Assembly (NCBI GenBank): GCA_024704175.1
Contig: CP085629.1
Location: forward strand, 2,790,001-2,854,000
Reading direction: 5' to 3'
Length of the DNA: 64,000 nt
Origin: Paenibacillus sp. P25
GTDB taxonomy: Bacteria; Bacillota; Bacilli; Paenibacillales; NBRC-103111
Shown: positions 27,899 to 39,679 of the stretch, in pieces
Layout of the letters: each line of letters starts with the position of its first letter
Position numbering within the stretch: position 1 is the first letter of the stretch
Position numbers and translations under genes: made by a program
Notes under the pieces: model-generated
The model's database searches: none
The model's input: the letters and a program-made list of their open reading frames with translations, nothing else
Told to the model about the DNA's origin: nothing

Positions 27899-30391
27899 CT
27901 ACATTAACAATTGAGGATCCACATCGATGCTTACGGTCAGCTTGTGCTGCTTTACCGTCTCGTCCAATATGGCGGCTCCCCGCTGGGCCAAGGCGGATAC
28001 GTCCGCATCTCCCCGATATTTTATCATGCATTGAAACCGATATCTATCCTTGATCCGTGAGATAGGCGATGCCACGGGACCGAGCACTTCCAGCTCGCTG
28101 CCTGACATGCCGAGCTCTTTGGCCATTTCCTTCAGCCGGGAAGCGAGCGCCTCCCCGAGCGGAGCAGCGGCGGCACCTGTTCGTGCGTGAGTGTGATCAG
28201 GATCAAGCGGTGAAAAGGAGGGTAATGATGCAGCTTCCGAAGCAGCATCTCTTTGCGCATGAAGCCGAGATAATCGTGGCGGCTTGCCGACAGAATGCTG
28301 TAATGCTCCGGCGTATACGTCTGCACGAACACTTCGCCAGGAAGCTCATGCCTTCCGGCACGTCCGGCCACCTGCGTCAGCAGCTGGAACGTCCGTTCCG
28401 CGGCGCGGAAATCCGGCAGGTTGAGTACCGAATCCGCGACCAGCGCCCCGACCAGGGTCACATGGGGAAAATCCAGCCCCTTCGCCACCATCTGCGTCCC
28501 GAGCAGCACGTCTGCCTGGCGGTTTTTAAACATCGTCAGCCACTTTTCATGGGAGCCCTTCTCCGTTGTCGTGTCCACGTCCATCCGGATCACGCGGATG
28601 CCGGGAAACAGCTTGCCCAGCTCCTCCTCCACGCGCTGCGTGCCCGTACCGAAGTGCCGGATATGCTCGTCGCCGCACTCGGGGCAAAGAGCCAGCTCCC
28701 GTTCGGCGTAGCCGCAGTAATGGCGACGGATGGTTCGCGAGCTCTGATGATACGTCAGGGAAATATCACAATGGGGACAATCCGCGACGTAGCCGCAGGT
28801 ACGGCACATGACGAAGGTTGCGTAACCCCGCCGGTTCAGCAGCAAAACCGCCTGTTCTTTCTTGTGTAACCGTTCTTCGATCGCTTTATACAAGGCGCGG
28901 CTGAACATCGAGCGGTTGCCCTGCTTGAGCTCCTCCCGCATATCGACGATCTGCACGCGGGGCAGCGGTCTTCCCTCGACCCGAGAAGGCATGGAGAGCA
29001 GTTCATAGACCGGTCTCCGGCCGCGCCCCGGATCATCCGCCGCTTCCGGTGTGGTCCGGTACATGCTTTCGAGGGAAGGCGTCGCTGAACCGAGTACGAC
29101 GGTCGCGCCATGATAGGAAGCACGTGCCGTCGCCACCTCTCTGGCGTGGTATTTTGGGCTTTCCTCCTGCTTATACGTCGCTTCGTGCTCTTCATCAATA
29201 ATAATAAGTCCGATATTGGTAAAAGGTGCAAAAATCGCCGAGCGCGCACCGATGACGACCTGCACCTGCTTGCGCATGATTTTGCGCCATTCGTCATACC
29301 GTTCTCCATTGGAAAGGCGGCTGTGCAGCACCGCCACCCGGTCGCCGAAGCGGCCTTTGAAGCGCTCCACCATCTGGGGCGTCAGCGAAATTTCCGGAAC
29401 GAGCACAATCGCTTCCCGGCCGATGTCAAGGCACGATTGGATCGATTGCAAATAAACCTCGGTCTTGCCGCCGCCTGTCACGCCGTGAAGCAGAAACACA
29501 TGCTGCTCCCGATTCGTTACAGCATCCCGGATCCGCCCGTATACCTGGCTCTGCTCCGGCGTCAGCGGCGCCGGGGTCGTCGGGCGGAAGGTGCGGGATC
29601 CATAAGGATCGCGCAGCACCTCGACCTCCTCCAGCTTGAGCCACCCCCGCTCGGCCAGCCCTTTGACCGTTCCGGCTCCGACCCCGAGGCGGGATAGCGG
29701 CTCCGTCAGCCGGATCGGCTCGGGATTCAGGCGGAAGTGCTCCAGCACTTCCTTCTGCTTGTTCGCCCGTGTCGGGAGTTCTTGGGCCCAGCTGTCCAGC
29801 TGGTCCACATCCTCCGGCGGAAACACCGTCAGCGCCTTCTTGGCATTCATGCGGTCTTTGATCAGCTGCATCTCGACCAGATGGCCTTCTTCGATCAGCT
29901 GGCGGATGAGCGCGCCGTCGCCGCTGAACCTTTGCATCAAGGCTTCCAGCTCTACGGAATTCTTCTCCGCCACGAACCGGAGAATCTCCTCTTTGCCGTG
30001 GGAGCAGGAATACCGCCGCGTCCCGTTCCTCCTGCGAGGCGGTGCGCACATGCCGTTCGTACTTGGCCTTCAAAGCGCCCGGAATCATCGCCTGCAGCGC
30101 CGCAATTTCGTGGCACAGGTACGTTTTGCTCATCCACCGCCCCAGCTTCACAAGCTCCGGGGTAAGCGGCGGCGTCAAATCAAGCACCTCGGCAACCGGC
30201 TTCAGCTTGTCTTTGTTCTGATCGGTCTCCTCCCGGATCCCGACAACGAAGCCCTGCAGCACGCGGGGGCCGAACGGTACGCCGACCCGGTCGCCGACCG
30301 CGATCCAATCCCGCAGCGCTTCCGGCACAATATAATCGAAAGCCCGGTTCGTCTGCCGAGCCGGGACATCCACGATTACTTGAGCGTACAT
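27899..30391 (-). CDS. priA: Primosomal replication-restart helicase PriA (at least two frameshifts, one zinc Cys lost)
   Basis: PriA loads the replisome at stalled forks. About 825 residues can be assembled. The N-terminal DNA-binding domain is ARQTNRAFDYIVPEAL; the helicase core has LLHGVTGGGKTEVYLQ, IIDEEHEATYKQEE, VLGSATPSLES, LLNRRGYA, LLGTQMVAKGLDFP and QVAGRAGRH. Zinc-binding cysteines are seen as CRTCGY, CPHC and CPECG. The remaining CxxC reads RHYCGY instead of the usual CHYCGY, so one ligand is arginine. Shifts lie near 30010 and 28165, and the C-terminal segment is in a third frame. It begins directly at the coaBC stop. Confidence 0.93.
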
Positions 30392-31627
30392 TCACTCTCT
30401 CCCTTCTGCGGAGCCGTCCCGGCGCCCGGCCAAGGTACGAATCCGATCAGCCGCCATGTTCAGAATACGGCCCGCCACTTCCGTCTTGGTCATGATGGGA
30501 AGTGTCCCCACCAGCCCGTTCGGATCAAAAATACTTACAATATTCGTATCCTTACCGAATCCGGCCCCCTCCGCCGTCACATCGTTGGCTACCAGCAGGT
30601 CGCAGCGCTTGCGCTTCAGCTTATCCATCGCATGCTCCTCAAGCCGCTCCGTCTCGGCGGCAAAGCCGATCACGAACTGCGTCGTTTTTTGTTCGCCGAT
30701 CGCCTGCAAAATATCCGGGTTTTTCACAAGCTGCAGCGTCATCTCCGCTTCTTTCTTCTTAATCTTCTGCTCCGCCTGCTCGGCGGGACGGTAATCAGCC
30801 ACTGCCGCCGCTTTAACCACGATATCCTGCTGCGGGAGGCGGGACAGCACGGCATCCATCATCTCCATTGCGGATTCCACGCGAACCACACTTACGCCCG
30901 GAGGCACAGGCACGGAAGCTTTTCCGGTAACGAGTGTGACCTCGGCTCCCATTCGGAGCGCTTCCGCCGCGACTGCATATCCCATTTTGCCGGACGAATC
31001 ATTGGTCAGATAGCGTACCGGGTCGATCCGCTCCACCGTAGCTCCCGCCGTCACCAGCACCCGTTTCCCGCGCAGCAGCTGCTCCTCCGCAAAAAAACGC
31101 CCCACCGCCGCTAAAATTTCCTCCGGCTCCGCCAGGCGTCCTTTGCCTACATAACCGCAGGCCAGCTGCCCCGTCCCCGGTTCAATATAGCGAATGCCGC
31201 GGTCCGCCAGCGTCTGCATGTTCGCCCGGACGGCCGGATGCTCATACATATGTACGTTCATGGCCGGGGCCACCACGATCGGAGCCGTCGTCGCAAGCAC
31301 TGTCGTGCTCAGCATGTCATCGGCAAGGCCGTGCGCCATCTTGGCGATCATATTGGCCGTGGCCGGGGCGATCAAGACCAGGTCCGCACGATCCGCCAGG
31401 TTGATATGCGAGACGACGGACGGGTCCCTCTCGTCGAACGTATCGATCGCCACCTCGTGGCGCGACAGCGTTTGGAACGTCAGCGGCGCTACGAACTTGG
31501 CCGCCGATTCCGTCATAATGACGCGCACCTCCGCGCCGGCTTGGGACAGCTTGCTGCATAATGCGGCGGCTTTGAATGCGGCGATCCCGCCGCAGACGCC
31601 GAGTACGATCGTTTTGCCGTTCAGCAT
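30392..31627 (-). CDS. coaBC: Bifunctional phosphopantothenoylcysteine decarboxylase/synthetase
   Basis: This enzyme converts 4'-phosphopantothenate plus cysteine to 4'-phosphopantetheine in coenzyme A synthesis. It is intact at 411 residues. The CoaC flavoprotein half has VLGVCGGIAAFKAAALCS, the SHINLADRADL histidine motif, APAMNVHMYEHPAV and GQLACGYVGKGRLAEPEEI. The CoaB half has VTAGATVERIDPVRYLTNDS, SGKMGYAVA and KAAAVADYRP. GGAGG precedes the ATG at 31627. priA starts immediately after its stop. Confidence 0.95.
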   Translation of the reverse strand: MLNGKTIVLGVCGGIAAFKAAALCSKLSQAGAEVRVIMTESAAKFVAPLTFQTLSRHEVAIDTFDERDPSVVSHINLADRADLVLIAPATANMIAKMAHGLADDMLSTTVLATTAPIVVAPAMNVHMYEHPAVRANMQTLADRGIRYIEPGTGQLACGYVGKGRLAEPEEILAAVGRFFAEEQLLRGKRVLVTAGATVERIDPVRYLTNDSSGKMGYAVAAEALRMGAEVTLVTGKASVPVPPGVSVVRVESAMEMMDAVLSRLPQQDIVVKAAAVADYRPAEQAEQKIKKKEAEMTLQLVKNPDILQAIGEQKTTQFVIGFAAETERLEEHAMDKLKRKRCDLLVANDVTAEGAGFGKDTNIVSIFDPNGLVGTLPIMTKTEVAGRILNMAADRIRTLAGRRDGSAEGRE

Positions 31628-31673
31628 CCTTATTCCTCCTTTGACTCCCGGTGAGCCCCTATCCTCGGGCAGC

Positions 31674-31702
31674 GAAAAAAATAACAACCGCGGAGGGTTG
31701 TT
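31674..31702 (-). terminator. Terminator-like hairpin between rpoZ and coaBC
   Basis: Minus-strand AACAACC and GGTTGTT pair around CTCCGC and are followed by AT7. It overlaps the rpoZ stop and would attenuate read-through into coaBC-priA-def. Confidence 0.75.
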
Positions 31703-31917
31703 TATTTTAAGGATTCTTTGGTTTGAATCTTCTCGTAATTGATATGGTCTTCATAAATTTCTTCCAGCGCCAGCCCGACGTACTTGTGGGATTTTCTTTG
31801 CCGGACCTCGGTTTTTGCCCCGTCGCGCAGCGACCGTGCGCGCTTCGCCGCCGCAACCACCAGAGAATATTTGCTGTCCACTTTATCAAGCAGCTTGTCA
31901 ATTGAAGGATATAACAT
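31702..31917 (-). CDS. rpoZ: RNA polymerase omega subunit
   Basis: This is the small subunit that assists assembly of beta-prime. It is intact at 71 residues: [33 protein letters not shown] and [20 protein letters not shown], as in Bacillus YloH. It starts two bases after gmk and ends in a hairpin terminator. Confidence 0.93.
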   Translation of the reverse strand: MLYPSIDKLLDKVDSKYSLVVAAAKRARSLRDGAKTEVRQRKSHKYVGLALEEIYEDHINYEKIQTKESLK

Positions 31918-31918
31918 A

Positions 31919-32560
31919 TTAGCGGTTCACCTCTGCCATCCAATGTTTAATTTTGCTCACCATGCGATCTTTGCGGCAATGCTCCGCCGTCAGGATGCTT
32001 TGAATCCGCTCGCAGGCGCAGTCGACCTGATCGTTGACGATCGCATAATCGTAATGCTCCATTAGGCGGATCTCCTCCAGCGCGACCGACATCCGGCTGC
32101 GAATGGACTCCTCCGATTCGGTGCCGCGACCGACAATGCGGTTCTCAAGCTCCGGCGGCGAAGGCGGAAGCAGGAAAATAAATACGCCCTCGGGAAACTT
32201 TTGTTTTACCTTCAGCGCCCCCTGCACTTCGATCTCCAGAATGATGTCCTTTCCGGAGTTCAGCGTGTCCTCTACGAACTTGCGGGGCGTCCCGTAATAA
32301 TTACCAACATATTCAGCCCATTCCAGCATCTGGTCCTGTTCGATTAACTGCTGGAATTGTTCCCTGCTCTTAAAGAAATAATTCACGCCTTCCGCTTCTC
32401 CTTCGCGAGGCGGGCGGGTCGTTGCGGAAACGGAATATACGAGTCCCGGGGCTTTGGCGCGCAGCGCTTTGCAGACGGTTCCCTTGCCGACGCCGGAAGG
32501 ACCCGACAGGACAATCAGAATACCTTTCTCCGCAGGGGTATAACCGTTATTACTCGTCAT
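31919..32560 (-). CDS. gmk: Guanylate kinase
   Basis: This enzyme phosphorylates GMP to GDP. It is intact at 213 residues. The P-loop is [12 protein letters not shown], with [21 protein letters not shown] and [17 protein letters not shown] following. It overlaps the end of remA. The ATG at 32560 is preferred because AAGGA lies at usual spacing; the ATG at 32566 is also possible. Confidence 0.95.
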   Translation of the reverse strand: MTSNNGYTPAEKGILIVLSGPSGVGKGTVCKALRAKAPGLVYSVSATTRPPREGEAEGVNYFFKSREQFQQLIEQDQMLEWAEYVGNYYGTPRKFVEDTLNSGKDIILEIEVQGALKVKQKFPEGVFIFLLPPSPPELENRIVGRGTESEESIRSRMSVALEEIRLMEHYDYAIVNDQVDCACERIQSILTAEHCRKDRMVSKIKHWMAEVNR

Positions 32561-32810
32561 GATCATCGTCCTTATTGGAAAGTCTGTGAGCGACCGTTTC
32601 CGGCTGCACCGCAGATAGAATCACATGATCGCTATCCGTGATAATGACGGCACGAGTACGGCGACCGTACGTCGCATCGATCAGCATGTGGCGGTCGCGC
32701 GCTTCTTGAATGATCCGTTTGATCGGCGCCGACTCCGGGCTGACAATGGAAATGATTCGGTTCGCGGATACGATGTTTCCGAAACCGATATTGATAAGTT
32801 TGATCGCCAT
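32550..32810 (-). CDS. remA: Biofilm matrix regulator RemA (DUF370)
   Basis: RemA is a small DNA-binding protein that forms ring assemblies and activates matrix and osmoprotection operons in Bacillus. It is 86 residues with the highly conserved core [37 protein letters not shown] and [20 protein letters not shown]. An acidic tail (KDDDHDE) overlaps the gmk start. A GGGGG ribosome binding site precedes the ATG. Confidence 0.93.
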   Translation of the reverse strand: MAIKLINIGFGNIVSANRIISIVSPESAPIKRIIQEARDRHMLIDATYGRRTRAVIITDSDHVILSAVQPETVAHRLSNKDDDHDE

Positions 32811-32931
32811 TAGATGGTGTCCCCCTGGAAACTTTCTTTGCCGTCCGGTGAAACAAGCGGCGGCGAGGAAGCTGTGAATACGAGACTGCGCTTCCGGATG
32901 ACAAAGAATTGATAAATACTAGTTAGGTTGA

Positions 32932-33813
32932 TTATTCAATATTTTGAATCTGCTCCCGCATTTTTTCAAGCTCCGCCTTCATGTCCACCACGAGGGAGGT
33001 CAAACCGGCATGGGCCGCTTTGGAGCCGATTGTGTTCACTTCCCGGTTCATTTCCTGGACTAAGAAGTCCAGCTTGCGCCCGACAGGCTCCGAGGACTCA
33101 AGCAGCGCCTGAAACTGCTTGAAATGGCTCTGCAGCCGGGTCAGTTCTTCATCGACATTTGTCCGGTCCGCAAAAGGGCTCGCTTCCGCAGCGAGCCGGC
33201 TCTCATCGAGCGGTACCGATTGCAGCAGCTCTTGCATGCGTACGCGAAGCTTGTCCGTATATTCCTTAACCGCCTGAGGCGCCAAAACGGCCGCCGACGC
33301 ACAGAAACTGCGCATGGCGTTCAGCCGCTGCTCCAGGTCGGACCGGAGGTACGCCCCTTCGCTCTCGCGCATCCGCATCAGATGCCGAGTGGCCTCAGCC
33401 GCACATTCGGTAAGCGCCTGCTCCATCTCCTCGTCGGACACCCCGATCTTGTCGTCCGTTACGATGAGGTCCGGAAGCCGCAAAAGATCGCTCAGCCTCA
33501 GTTCATCCTGCAGCGATAAGCGGTCGCGGAGCTGCTCAGCGGCAAGCGCATACGCCTCCGCCAGACCCCAATTCACCTGGAATGCGGGCGCTCCGCTCCC
33601 CTCCCGTTCGACGGAAACAAAAACGTCCACCCGCCCTCTCTTCACCTGCTGCAGCACCGTTCGCCGGATGGCGTCTTCATGCTTCGCCCATTCCCTGGGC
33701 AGCCGGACGACGACTTCGCTGTACCGGTGATTGACCGATTTCAGGTCGATCTGCACCTTGAATCCGGCAATGGAGCGCTCCGCTTGGCCGAAGCCGGTCA
33801 TGCTGAAAAACAT
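32932..33813 (-). CDS. yicC: YicC/YloC family endoribonuclease
   Basis: This is a stress-response ribonuclease family member. It is intact at 293 residues from the ATG at 33813 (MFFSMTGFGQAERSIAGF), preceded by GGATG. An in-frame ATG 15 bases upstream is possible. The N-terminal YicC domain includes DLKSVNHRYSEVVVRLPREW. The C-terminal DUF1732 ends in GRKLDFLVQEMNREVNTIGS, with acidic residues expected at the active site. It leads into remA-gmk-rpoZ. Confidence 0.9.
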   Translation of the reverse strand: MFFSMTGFGQAERSIAGFKVQIDLKSVNHRYSEVVVRLPREWAKHEDAIRRTVLQQVKRGRVDVFVSVEREGSGAPAFQVNWGLAEAYALAAEQLRDRLSLQDELRLSDLLRLPDLIVTDDKIGVSDEEMEQALTECAAEATRHLMRMRESEGAYLRSDLEQRLNAMRSFCASAAVLAPQAVKEYTDKLRVRMQELLQSVPLDESRLAAEASPFADRTNVDEELTRLQSHFKQFQALLESSEPVGRKLDFLVQEMNREVNTIGSKAAHAGLTSLVVDMKAELEKMREQIQNIE

Positions 33814-33842
33814 GGCTTTCACATCCATTACCTTATTTTAAT

Positions 33843-35745
33843 TCATTTTGCCAATGGGGACAAGTGGAAATCATGCCGTCCCGCCTTCTCCCATACGTAC
33901 TTCGTCAGCTGCACCGTCATCTCGTAGGACAGGAACGGAGTCATCAGATAGATGCCTTTGAAATACGCCATCGCCGTATCCAGCGGCTCCTTGGCGATCT
34001 GCACGCCCATCGCCCGGCCTTCCGGACCGCTCAACCCCTTCATCCGTTCCCGCACTTCGTCCGATAACTGAATGCCCGGCACCTCGTTGTGCAAATAGTC
34101 GGCGTTGTTGCCGCTGGCGAGCGGCATAATGCCGATGAAGATCGGTACCGTCAGATGGCGCGTCGCCTCGTGGATTCTCTCAATCAGCTCGGCATTATAT
34201 ACAGGCTCGCGTCATAATGTAGTCCGCCCCGGCTTCGATTTTTCGTTCCAGGCGCTGTACGGCTTTGTCCAAATATTTGACGTTCGGGTTGAACGCCGCG
34301 CCTACTACGAAATTCGCTTTTTTCTTCAGCGGCTTGCCGGAGAAAGCAATCCCTTCATTCAGCCGCTTGATCATCCGGATAATCTCGAACGACGTAAGAT
34401 CGTATACCGAGCTTGAGCCCGGAAGGTCGCCGAACCGCGCCGGGTCTCCGGTGACAGCCAGCACGTGATCGATCCCGAGCGCATGCAGCCCCATCATATG
34501 CGACTGGGTTCCGATCATATTGCGGTCGCGGCAGGCGATATGAATCAGCGGCCGGATTCCCGCACGCTCCTGCACCAGACGTCCGAGGGCCAAATTGCTC
34601 ATCCTTGTGACGGCGAGCGAATTGTCGGCCATCGTCAGAGCATCCGCTCCGGCTTCCTTCAGTGCGCGCGCTCCCTCCATAAACTTCGTGATGTCGAGGT
34701 CCCGCGGCGGATCCAGCTCGACGATCACCGTATGGCGCCGCCGCGCGAGCTCCACCAGATTCGCCTCAGCCTTCTCCTCGCGCTCCGCCGCAGACGGTCC
34801 GGACGGTTCCCGCACCGCTTCCACGGCCGCACCGTCGCCGGTCGCCGCGAGATTCTTTACCGCCTCCGGATTCGGATGATAATTCGCAAGCGAAGCGGCA
34901 ATAGCCGCAATATGCTCCGGCGTCGTTCCGCAGCGACCGCCGATCAGCCGGGCTCCGAGATCCGCAAAGCGACGCGCCGTTTCCCCAAAATACTGCGGCG
35001 AGGCCGCATAGGTATACCGCCCGTCTACATAATCGGGAATCCCCGCATTGGGAAACACCGAGAACGGCGGGGCGTCCGGCATACCCGCCACCTTCTCCAG
35101 GGAGCGCAAGAGCCCCACCGGACCGCTGCGGCAGTTGAAGCCGACCGCATCGGCGCCTTCTTCGATCAGCCGGCGGAACGCTTCCGTCAGCGGGATTCCG
35201 TCATGCGTCGAGCCCGTCCCTTCGGAAGCAAACTGGCAGATGACCGGCAGGTTGCTGGCTTTGCGGATCAGCTTCAGGGCAATGAGCATTTCTTCCAAAT
35301 CGTAGAACGACTCCAGCAGCGACCCGTCCACCGCCGTATCCGCGAGCACTTCAATCTGTTCGCGGAAATCCTCCGTCACTTGGGCGGTCCGCAGATTCCT
35401 TCGTTTCCCCGCACGGATGGAGCCGATCGCGCCTACGACATACGCGTCTTCGCCCACGGCTTTCCGCGCCAGCTCCACACCGGCCCGGTTAATCGCTTCT
35501 ACTTCCTGCTCGAGGCCGTATTTTGAGAGCTTCTCGCGGTTGGCCGAGAACGTGTTCGTCTCGATGAGTCTCGCCCCGGCCTCATAGTAGCGGCGGTGGA
35601 CACCCTCGATCACATCCGGCTTCAGCAGATTGAGCTCTTCATATGAGATGCCTACGGGAAATCCCATCTGATACAAATACGTGCCCATGGCACCGTCTCC
35701 GATCAGCGACCGGCGCCGGAGCGCTTCCCTCAGATCCGGTTTCAT
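33843..35745 (-). CDS. yitJ: Bifunctional homocysteine S-methyltransferase / methylenetetrahydrofolate reductase, YitJ-like (one frameshift)
   Basis: The N-terminal BHMT-type domain (residues 1-290) is fused to a MetF-type flavoprotein domain (about 330-630). Motifs are GDGAMGTYLYQMGFPVG, ETNTFSANREKL, GFNCRSGP and, in the MetF part, ELDPPRDLDITKF, NMIGTQSHMMGLHALGI and GDPARFGDLPG. The zinc motif normally reads GGCCGTTP but is GGRCGTTP here, so one of three cysteine ligands is arginine. An extra base near 34200 shifts the frame after DYIMT. The start follows AAGGTGAAG. It lies between dapF and yicC. Confidence 0.9.
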
Positions 35746-35776
35746 TTCGGCTTCACCTTACCTTCCATGATAAACA

Positions 35777-36612
35777 TTACAGCGTTCCTTTAAACACGGT
35801 TTCCGCGGGTCCCGTCATATAAATCCGGTTGTCCGCCTCACTCCATTCGATGAGCAGATCGCCGCCTTTGAGCGAAACGACGGCCTTGCGGTCCATCACG
35901 CCGTTCAATACGCCGGCGGCAAGCGTCGCGCAGGCGCCCGTTCCGCAGGCCAGGGTCGGTCCGGCTCCCCGTTCCCATACGCGCATATCGGCGTAATCGC
36001 GGGCTTTGACCGTTACGAATTCAACATTGATCCGTTTCGGAAAGAACGGATGCGTCTCCAGCTTCGGACCCCACGTTTCCAAATCAAAACTCACCGCATC
36101 GTCTACGAAAATCACGCAGTGCGGGTTGCCCATCGAAACCGCGGTGAAACGGAATTCGCGGCCTCCCGCTTCGATCGGGTAGTCGAGAACGGGATCGGCG
36201 TCGACCGTGGTGGGAACCTGCAGCCCGGACAGCACCGGGGCCCCCATATCGACCCGGACGGCCGTTACCCGGCCCCCGCTGACGGTTAGCCGGACCGCCT
36301 GCGCGCCCGCTCCGATCGTTTCAATCACAAGGGAATCGCGGTCTGAGGAAACCAGCCCGTTATCATATATATACTTGGCGGCACAGCGGATCGCGTTCCC
36401 GCACTGCTCCGCTTCCGTGCCGTCCGAATTGATGATGCGCATCTGAAAGTCGGCGATATCGGAGGGCAAAATGTACACAAGTCCGTCCGCGCCGATGCCA
36501 AAATGGCGGTCGCAAAGGCGCAGCGCCTGCTCCCCGCATCGGATGGCAGCCCGGATTGGCCCGAGATCACGATAAAATCATTGCCGAGACCTTGCATTTT
36601 AGTAAAATTCAT
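35777..36612 (-). CDS. dapF: Diaminopimelate epimerase (one frameshift)
   Basis: This enzyme interconverts LL- and meso-diaminopimelate for lysine and cell wall. It starts MNFTKMQGLGNDFIVI. The two catalytic cysteines are visible in EAEQCGNAIRCAAKYIY and GPTLACGTGACATLAAG, and SMGNPHCVIFVDD is present. It is about 278 residues long. A shift near 36520 breaks the N-terminal domain before FGIGADGLVYI. QCGNAIRC differs slightly from the more common MCGNGIRC. Confidence 0.93.
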
Positions 36613-36720
36613 GGTTCGCCTGCTCCCGTTAGAACGTGTTTTACCCCTATCATAACGTAATTCTAGGAGAATGCATAGGGACGGTTGTGAATTTTTTGTG
36701 GAGGCTTCTGCCCAAAGGCC

Positions 36721-36753
36721 AAAAACCGGATATCCGCTTCATGCGGACATCCG
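36721..36753 (-). terminator. Terminator of the P-type ATPase gene
   Basis: CCGGATATCCGC pairs with GCGGACATCCGG around TTCAT; on the minus strand it is followed by TTTTTGG. It is 23 bases beyond the ATPase stop. Confidence 0.8.
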
Positions 36754-36775
36754 GCTCTCGGCTCGGCCGTGATTT

Positions 36776-39578
36776 TTATCTCGTAATCGGCTTCATCGGT
36801 TTCATCGGCTTCGAACCGCCGTTTCCGTAGATCAGGGGCTTCCGCTTCGGTTTGCTCATGACGCCGCCGAAGCCCATGAGGAAGGTCGGAATGCCGGCAA
36901 AGACGAGCACGAGCACCCAATCCAACAAACCGAGCGGCACCGTCTTGAAGATCGGTCGGAGCTGCTCGACATACAGCACCGGCAGCATCAGCAGCAGGGA
37001 AGATATGACGGCCAGCACCAGCCAGCGGTTCTGCAGCGGATTGCGGTGGAAAATGGAGCGCGAACTCCGGCAGTCGAACACGTGGATCAGCTGGGCCATA
37101 ACCAGCGTCACGAAGGCGACGGTCTGCGCTTTCATCAGCCCCGTCGGGCTGTCCTCTCCCTGATGCAGTGCGATGACGAACGCCGCAAGCGTACACAGAC
37201 CGATCAGCGACCCGCGGCTGATGATTTTCCAGCCAAGCCGGCGGGCGAAAATGTTTTCCTTAGCGGGACGCGGCTTTTGCTGCATCAGATCCTTCTCGGC
37301 CTGGTCGACGCCGAGCGCCATCGCCGGGAGGCCGTCCGTCACCAAGTTGACCCACAGAATCTGGATCGGGATCAGCGGCGGCGGCAATCCGGCCATCATC
37401 GCGATAAACATGGTCATGATCTCACCGACGTTCGACGCCAGCAGGTACCGGATAAATTTGCGGATGTTCTCGTAAATGCCCCGTCCTTCTTCGATTGCGG
37501 CCACAATGGTCGCGAAGTTGTCGTCGCTGAGTACGAGGGCGGAAGCCTCTTTGGACACGTCCGTGCCGCTGATGCCCATCGCGATGCCGATATCGGCCGC
37601 TTTGATCGCCGGCGCGTCGTTAACCCCGTCTCCCGTCATGGCGACCACGTGACCATTGCGCTGCAGCGATTTGACGATCCGAAGCTTATGCTCCGGCGAA
37701 ACCCGCGCATAGACGAACACCTGATCGACATGCTTATCCAGCTCGTCGTCGCTCATAGCGCTGAGTCGCTGGCCGTTCAGAGCCAGCCCGTCCTGCGTGA
37801 GAATGCCCAGTTGCCTGGCGATGGCCTCGGCTGTCGTCTGGTGATCTCCAGTGATCATGACCGTCTTGATGCCGGCCCGCCGGCACTTGACAATCGCATC
37901 GCGCACCTCGCGGCGCGGCGGGTCGATCATGCCCGTAAGGCCGACGAAGATAAGTTGCTGCTCGACCTCCGATTCCTCGGAGGCGCGGTCGGACGGCTTC
38001 AAATCCCGATAGGCGAGACCCAGCACGCGGAGCGCATTCTTCGCCATCCCTTCGTTGGCGGCAAGCACCTTCTGCTTCAGCGTCGCCGTGAAAGGAATGA
38101 CTTTATCCTCCCACAGCACATAGGCGCACTGCTGGAGCAGCACATCCGGAGCCCCTTTCGTGCAGACCATCCGGCCGCCCTGGTGCTCCACCACGACGGA
38201 CATCCGCTTCCGTTCGGAATCGAACGGTAACTCCATAACCCGGCGGTACAAGCCTTCCAGCGATTGCTGTGTGACGCCGGCCTTGGCCCCGAGTACGACA
38301 AGAGCCCCTTCCGTCGGGTCGCCCTTGATGCTCCAGACGCCCGCCCCTTCCTCCTCCGCGCCTTTCTTCTTCTTGCCTTCGGGCCGCTGCTCGAAGAGCG
38401 ATGCGTTATTGCATAGGACGGACACCTGCAGCAGGCGGCGCAGCATTTGGTTTTTGCGGATATCGACCTGCCGGCCCTGCAGCAGAATGTCCCCCCGCGG
38501 CTCGTAGCCTTCTCCCGTGACCTCGAGGAGCTGTCCCCCCGTCCACAAATGCGTCACCGTCATTTTGTTTTGCGTCAGGGTGCCGGTTTTGTCGGAGCAG
38601 ATGACCGAGGCGCAGCCGAGCGTTTCTACCGAAGGCGGCTTGCGCACAATGGCCTTGCGCTGGATCATCCGCTGCACGCCGAGCGCCAGGGCGATCGTCA
38701 CGATCGCGGGAAGCCCTTCCGGAATAGCGGCGACCGCGAGGCTCACGCCGGCCAGGAACATGCCGTAGGGCTCCTGCCCGTGCAGGATACCGGCAACCAC
38801 GACGAGCACCGTCAAGGCGATGGCGACGATAATGAGAATTTTACCCAGCTGCTCCAGCCGGTGCTGCAGCGGCGTCTCCATCGACTCGGTGCTTTGAATC
38901 AGGTCGGCGATTTTGCCCATTTCGGTTTCCATGCCGGTGCGGATGACGATGCCTTTGGCCGTGCCCCGCGTCAGCATCGTACCCATGAAGCCGAGGTTGC
39001 GCTGGTCGCCGAGCGGAATCTCTTCGCCGGGAAGCGCCTCCGTATGCTTGGCCACCGGTACCGACTCGCCGGTCAGCGCGGATTCCTCCGCATAAGCGCC
39101 GTAGGCTTCGACGAAACGGATATCCGCCGGAACCCGGTCCCCGCTCTCGAGCAGCACGATGTCGCCCGGAACCAGCTCCCTGGCCGGTATTTGCAGCACG
39201 CTTGCCTTCACGAAGCACCTTCGCATGAGGTGCCGACAGCTCCTTCAGCGCGCGCAGCGACCGCTCCGCCCGGAACTCCTGGACGAATCCGAGAATCCCG
39301 TTCATCACAATGATGGCGATGATTGTGATCGCATCGAGGTACTCGCCGAGCAGCCCCGACACGAGGGTCGCACCGACTAGCACCAGCACCATAAAATCTT
39401 TGAACTGATTCAGGAACAACGTGATCGGGGAAACCCGCTGTCCGTCCGCGAGTTCGTTCATGCCGCTGGCAGCAAGCCGCTTGTCCGCCTCTTCCGCCGC
39501 CAGTCCTTTTGTGGCTTCCGTCCCGGTCGTTTGCAGGGCTTCCTCCGCCGTCATTTGGTACCACTTTTTCTGACTCAT
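36776..39578 (-). CDS. Calcium-transporting P-type ATPase, YloB-like (one frameshift)
   Basis: This is a P2-type cation pump of about 934 residues. The order is an N-terminal cation-ATPase domain ([20 protein letters not shown]), an actuator domain with TGES, then PEGLP in M4, the phosphorylation motif [12 protein letters not shown], the nucleotide domain with KGAPDVLL, and [17 protein letters not shown]. The C-terminal helices contain [15 protein letters not shown] and [18 protein letters not shown] shift near 39215 separates the first 125 residues. The C-terminal tail is rich in GSKPMKP. The gene is divergent from rqcH and has a structured 5' region. Bacillus YloB exports calcium; specificity here is inferred. 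Confidence 0.9.
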
Positions 39579-39679
39579 CTGCTATTCCCTCCCAGACTTC
39601 TGACACTTTGCGTGCGTAACCTCGCTCGAACCATCCCCCGCTGATATTGGGTACGGGGACCGTTCTCCGCCTCAAAAGG

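Noticed and set aside
12598..30391. Genuine pseudogenisation of recG, fakA, prkC, rlmN, fmt and priA
   Set aside because: All conserved motifs survive on both sides of each shift, several genes are essential, and shifts are one base at runs. Sequencing error explains this better.
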